Source: Chitinophagaceae bacterium (GTDB taxonomy: Bacteria > Bacteroidota > Bacteroidia > Chitinophagales > Chitinophagaceae). Taken from it: 10,234 bases of DNA. The notes below the pieces were generated by a model. That model was not told where the DNA came from. It saw only the letters and a list, made by a program, of their open reading frames with translations, and did no database searches. Where the stretch lies: contig DMPB01000153.1 of the NCBI GenBank assembly GCA_003456175.1, positions 7,223 through 17,456 on the forward strand, given 5' to 3'. Positions 7,639-10,234 of the stretch are shown piece after piece; the first letter of the stretch is position 1, and the number at the start of each line of letters is the position of its first letter. The translations under genes and the position numbers were made by a program.

Positions 7639-8781
7639 TTGCTACAGCAGCGTTTCATATTAGTGGTAAGCCTTGCTATCACTGCATTGTACTCCTCGGC
7701 ACAAGCCGACACCACCCTATCATCCAAAAAATGGTGGCACAAATTCAGACCCGATAGTTTGGTGAATAAAAACTGGAGTTTTCTCCCCATTCCTACCTTA
7801 AGTAGCAGCCCTGAAACAGGCTTAAAAGCAGGCATTGCTATCAATTATTTTTTCAATACCGATCAAAAGAAAGCTGGTAGTACCACTCGCGATAGTTATG
7901 CCTATTTAGACCTACAGTATAGCACCCGAAATCAGCTTTTCACAGAGTTGTACGCCCAAACTTTCACGAGTGGAGAACGCTATTTTCTGAGAGGACGAAT
8001 TGGTTATGCCGACAACTACGAAAGGCTTTGGGGATTTGGCAACACAACGGTGGATAATAAAGCCTTTGAAGGTGTTACCTATCAGCGTATTTATAGTAAT
8101 ATCAATGCTTACAAACAGGTTAAGAATAAATTTTTTGTAGGTATACGTGGCAATGTAAGCATTACCAATAATATTCAAACACCCGCGAAAGACACCAATT
8201 TCTTAACAGCACAAGCAGGTCAAAAGCAAAGTACGGTTACTGGCTTGGGGCCTACTGTACTTTGGGATCATCGCAACCATCCACTATCGCCACGTTCGGG
8301 TTGGTACACGGAACTAGGTGTTACATTTCATAACAAAGCTTTAGGCGGCAACTTCAACTACACCGAATGGTTGATTGATGCTCGAAAGTATTACCCATTG
8401 GGTGAATTCAGTTGCCTAGCGTTTCAAGTATTTGCACAGTTGAACAATGGCAACGTGCCCTGGCGAGAGCTACCTCGCATGGGTAACCCCACCATTATGA
8501 GGGGCTATTTCAATGGTCGTTTTCGCGACAATAATTACGTAGCAGCACAAACAGAGGTTCGTTTTCCGGTACATCGCTTGGCTAATCTTGCTTTCTTTGG
8601 CAGCATCGGGCAGGTTAATCGTACCCTTGAAGCAATGTCGCTTACCGACATACGCGTTGCTGGTGGCACCGGATTACGGTTTATCGCCAATAGAAAGAAA
8701 AATATTACGCTACGATTCGATTATGCTATTACAACCGATGCTAACAGCGGTTTCTACATTAAAATTGGTGAAGCATTTTAA
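7639..8781 (+). CDS. BamA/TamA (Omp85) family outer-membrane barrel without POTRA domains, TTG start
   Basis: A 380-residue outer-membrane beta-barrel. The start is TTG at 7639: the in-frame stretch between the stop codon at 7561 and this point has no ATG, and TTG gives a complete signal peptide (LQQRFILVVSLAITALYSSA, cleaved near AQA-D at about 23). A GTG at 7663 would remove the charged N-region. The mature protein begins with a short linker and LPIPTLSSSPETGLKAG (49-65), an entry typical of single-domain Omp85-like barrels. MRGYF at 287-291 matches the Omp85 L6 (V/I)RGY/F motif. The C-terminal strand ends FYIKIGEAF with the usual terminal Phe. No POTRA repeats fit in the roughly 25 residues before the barrel, so it is not BamA or TamA itself. 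The aspartate expected in the next Omp85 motif appears to be Ser (FFGSIG, 319-324). Function unknown; other POTRA-less members include patatin-linked barrels and exporters. Confidence 0.85.
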   Translation: MLQQRFILVVSLAITALYSSAQADTTLSSKKWWHKFRPDSLVNKNWSFLPIPTLSSSPETGLKAGIAINYFFNTDQKKAGSTTRDSYAYLDLQYSTRNQLFTELYAQTFTSGERYFLRGRIGYADNYERLWGFGNTTVDNKAFEGVTYQRIYSNINAYKQVKNKFFVGIRGNVSITNNIQTPAKDTNFLTAQAGQKQSTVTGLGPTVLWDHRNHPLSPRSGWYTELGVTFHNKALGGNFNYTEWLIDARKYYPLGEFSCLAFQVFAQLNNGNVPWRELPRMGNPTIMRGYFNGRFRDNNYVAAQTEVRFPVHRLANLAFFGSIGQVNRTLEAMSLTDIRVAGGTGLRFIANRKKNITLRFDYAITTDANSGFYIKIGEAF

Positions 8782-8786
8782 AGTTA

Positions 8787-8810
8787 CCTTACGGTAAATG
8801 AACCCCTGCA
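8787..8810 (+). repeat. Intergenic repeat copy D
   Basis: It begins CCTTACGGTAAATGAAC and ends CTGCA, matching copy C at 22 of 24 positions in inverted orientation. It starts 5 bp after the Omp85-type stop and ends 21 bp before the small membrane protein ATG. With the preceding TTA it can fold as TTACC-TTAC-GGTAA (8784-8797), too weak to be a terminator. Confidence 0.8.
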
Positions 8811-8831
8811 TACCTAACTTGTTAATAAGCT

Positions 8832-9032
8832 ATGCAACAAAATACTACCAGATGGCTTTTGCAAGCTACTATCGGCTTAATTTTTACAGGAGCAGGCTTA
8901 TCAATGGCTATTGATGCAGGGTTTGCAAAATATCAGCAACAACCTTGGGTGCTTTATGGCACTTGTAGTATTGCCATTTTTAATGCAGGCATTTGCTTAT
9001 TGATTAATGCCGATAGTTACCGTAAGCGATAA
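8832..9032 (+). CDS. Small two-helix membrane protein, function unknown
   Basis: A 66-residue protein with two predicted transmembrane helices. The first is at about 9-27 (LLQATIGLIFTGAGLSMAI) and the second at about 39-58 (WVLYGTCSIAIFNAGICLLI). A short polar turn (AKYQQQPW) separates them and the C-terminus is basic (SYRKR), favouring a cytoplasmic tail. The ATG at 8832 has no obvious Shine-Dalgarno sequence. Its composition and GICL-type second helix resemble uncharacterised small inner-membrane proteins of Chitinophagaceae, though that recollection is loose. It lies 50 bp after the Omp85-type gene on the same strand and could belong to the same transcript. Its stop codon directly abuts the stop codon of the convergent peptidase gene. 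It is probably real, because the frame is open with strong hydrophobic periodicity, but no function is claimed. Confidence 0.75.
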   Translation: MQQNTTRWLLQATIGLIFTGAGLSMAIDAGFAKYQQQPWVLYGTCSIAIFNAGICLLINADSYRKR

Positions 9033-9038
9033 CTACGG
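9010..9038. terminator. Imperfect hairpin across two abutting stop codons
   Basis: The arms CCG(a)TAGTTA(c)CG and CG(a)TAACTACGG surround a TAAG loop, with one bulge and one C-A mismatch. The hairpin covers the 3' end of the small membrane protein gene and the stop codon of the convergent peptidase. Since the two genes have no gap, this is the only visible candidate terminator, and it would serve both directions. It lacks a T-tract, so it may only slow transcription. Confidence 0.35.
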
Positions 9039-9815
9039 AATAATTCTCTTAATTACCCGTAAGCGATGGGTTCTTAGTTTGGTAGAGGTATTAATGATAC
9101 CCTCAGTATCAATTCTGTCAATCCGTACTTTATCGTATGCATGAACAATGGTATCGTGGTTTAACAACAACCCCACATGAATGATGTTTCCTTCTGCATC
9201 ATCAAAAAAAGCCAAATCGCCACATTTTACCTCTTGCAAAAAACCAATTACTTCACCATGATTCACTTGCTGCTTGGCATCTCTAGGCAATTGATATCCA
9301 AATAGCTTTAAAACCAGTTGGGTTAATCCGCTACAATCAATACCAAAGGCACTTCTACCTCCCCATAAATACGGTGTATTCAATAACTGACCAACTACTT
9401 TTTCAATATTTACTTGCGTAAATGCTTCGCTGCCCGCAGCAATAGTTTGCACTTTTTTGAGTTGCCATTGTAACTTACCAAGCTTGGCCAACTTTGGCTT
9501 TTTCAGTAGTAATGGTGTACCTATAGATATTTGCGTAAGCCCATCTTTATTTTTCAAAACACCAACGGTATCTGCACAATACTTGGGAGGATTTTGTACA
9601 TACTCATTCGCCACCAAAGGACTCACCAACATTACCTGATTGGCTTGGCACCAACCTTCGTATCCATCGGCTTGGCATTGTACTTTTAAAAAGCCTTTCA
9701 CCTCATCTATAATCGTAGCTAGTTCGCCCAGCAACAGTTGGCTAACCATTTCACTGCTATGCGATGGCTCGCTTCTTAATGGTGCTACTGCTGTAATACA
9801 AGCTACTAATGGCAT
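9033..9815 (-). CDS. SH3 domain-containing NlpC/P60 (C40) peptidase
   Basis: A 260-residue cysteine peptidase of the NlpC/P60 family, likely a gamma-D-glutamyl-diamino-acid endopeptidase acting on murein stem peptides. The N-terminal bacterial SH3 module starts immediately (CITAVAPLRSEPSHSSEMVS, 6-25, through GYEGWCQ, 51-57). A second SH3-like part covers about 75-125. The catalytic domain starts near 137: PYLWGGRSAFGIDCSG (148-163, nucleophile Cys161), HVGLLL (His213) and IVHAYDK with a third polar residue (His225). It has no signal peptide, and an in-frame stop at 9822-9824, two codons upstream of the ATG at 9815, rules out a longer N-terminus. A cytoplasmic role in recycling imported muropeptides, as for YkfC-type enzymes, is therefore inferred. 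It is divergent from the sigma factor gene (81-bp gap) and convergent with the small membrane protein gene. Confidence 0.92.
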   Translation of the reverse strand: MPLVACITAVAPLRSEPSHSSEMVSQLLLGELATIIDEVKGFLKVQCQADGYEGWCQANQVMLVSPLVANEYVQNPPKYCADTVGVLKNKDGLTQISIGTPLLLKKPKLAKLGKLQWQLKKVQTIAAGSEAFTQVNIEKVVGQLLNTPYLWGGRSAFGIDCSGLTQLVLKLFGYQLPRDAKQQVNHGEVIGFLQEVKCGDLAFFDDAEGNIIHVGLLLNHDTIVHAYDKVRIDRIDTEGIINTSTKLRTHRLRVIKRIIP

Positions 9816-9896
9816 GAAGTATCAATACTTAAATTATGGAAAACATTTGCGTAAGCATCTCATACAATCAATTGCTCAAACACTTACTTTCACCAC

Positions 9897-10234
9897 GTGA
9901 ACCGGTACGAACATTACGACGATGCTAAGCTGCTGCAACATTACTACCAAGATGGTAATAATCAATATTTGGGTGAGCTTTTGCAACGATATACAATGCT
10001 TTTGCTAGGTGTTTGTATGAAATACCTCAAAAACGAAGAAAAAGCAAAAGATGCCGTACAGCAAATTTTTATGAAGGTAATTACGGAACTACCTAAATAT
10101 CGGGTTACTTATTTCAAAAGTTGGCTGTATACCATAGCTCGCAATCACTGTCTAATGCACCTCCGCGACGATAAGGGATTTGCTACCGAACTTACTGAAC
10201 AATATTTAGGTGTACCTACCGAAAACCACAGCAT
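9897..10234 (+). CDS. ECF-type RNA polymerase sigma-70 factor, 5' part, GTG start
   Basis: The first 112 residues are visible; the gene runs off the right edge. Sigma region 2 is clear: YLGELLQRYTMLLLGVCMKY (24-43), the helix EEKAKDAVQQIFMKV (47-61, a D-VQ-IF signature), and FKSWLYTIARNHCLMHLRDD (73-92), the region 2.3-2.4 W-Y-IARN motif that melts and reads the -10 element. Region 4 would lie outside the window. The start is GTG at 9897: an in-frame stop at 9852 lies upstream, no ATG falls between, and the first in-frame ATG (codon 34) would cut into region 2. The long HCLMHLR helix is typical of ECF sigma factors in Bacteroidota. No anti-sigma gene is visible, though one could lie downstream. 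It is divergent from the NlpC/P60 peptidase, and whether the sigma factor controls it cannot be judged here. Confidence 0.9.
   Translation, partial: MNRYEHYDDAKLLQHYYQDGNNQYLGELLQRYTMLLLGVCMKYLKNEEKAKDAVQQIFMKVITELPKYRVTYFKSWLYTIARNHCLMHLRDDKGFATELTEQYLGVPTENHS

Noticed and set aside
8588..8797. 69-residue open frame overlapping the end of the Omp85-type gene
   Set aside because: It overlaps the conserved C-terminal barrel strands in another frame and has no independent support.
8784..8797. TTACC-TTAC-GGTAA hairpin as a terminator after the Omp85-type gene
   Set aside because: It has only a 5-bp stem and no T-tract. It is better explained as part of repeat copy D.
9843..9856. Degenerate repeat copy ACATTTGCGTAAGC before the sigma gene
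   Set aside because: It needs a deletion and substitutions to fit the core. TTTGCGTAAGC also occurs inside the peptidase coding region near 9530, so the similarity is not specific.

Overview
The window looks like chromosome of a member of the Bacteroidota, probably near the Chitinophagaceae. The base composition is AT-rich, Shine-Dalgarno sequences are weak or absent, and one promoter-like box fits the Bacteroidota TAnnTTTG consensus. The gene families also fit: a DUF5686/carboxypeptidase-regulatory-domain outer-membrane protein, an SH3-NlpC/P60 peptidase and a POTRA-less Omp85 barrel. This placement rests on recognised protein families, not on a search.

Layout: (1) 1-947, minus: the 5' part of a secreted GH31 alpha-glucosidase/transglucosylase, cut by the window edge. 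It is divergent from (2) ade, adenine deaminase (1002-2654), followed by a thioredoxin (2713-3087), both plus. (3) A hairpin terminator at 3113-3147 separates the thioredoxin from a convergent 808-residue DUF5686 outer-membrane protein (3167-5593, minus). (4) Glycyl-tRNA synthetase (5752-7218, minus) has its own terminator at 5701-5725. (5) A divergent TPR protein (7313-7627) and a POTRA-less Omp85-type barrel (7639-8781, TTG start) form a tight pair, followed by a 66-residue membrane protein (8832-9032). (6) That gene abuts, stop codon to stop codon, a convergent SH3/NlpC-P60 peptidase (9033-9815, minus). (7) An ECF sigma factor with a GTG start (9897 onward) runs off the right edge.

The genes are a mixture of housekeeping functions (purine salvage, thiol redox, tRNA charging) and cell-envelope functions (two outer-membrane barrels, a cell-wall peptidase, a secreted glycosidase). 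No phage, insertion sequence, CRISPR array, tRNA or rRNA gene is visible, and no gap exceeds 300 bases.

The least expected signal is non-coding. A short repeat with core CCTTACGGTAAATG occurs four times, always between genes and in alternating orientation. Intergenic DNA is only about 6% of the window. The two left copies match each other best and flank the DUF5686 gene as inverted repeats. The two right copies match each other best and flank the TPR-Omp85 pair. Whether this is an operator, part of a promoter or a small mobile repeat cannot be settled from one window.
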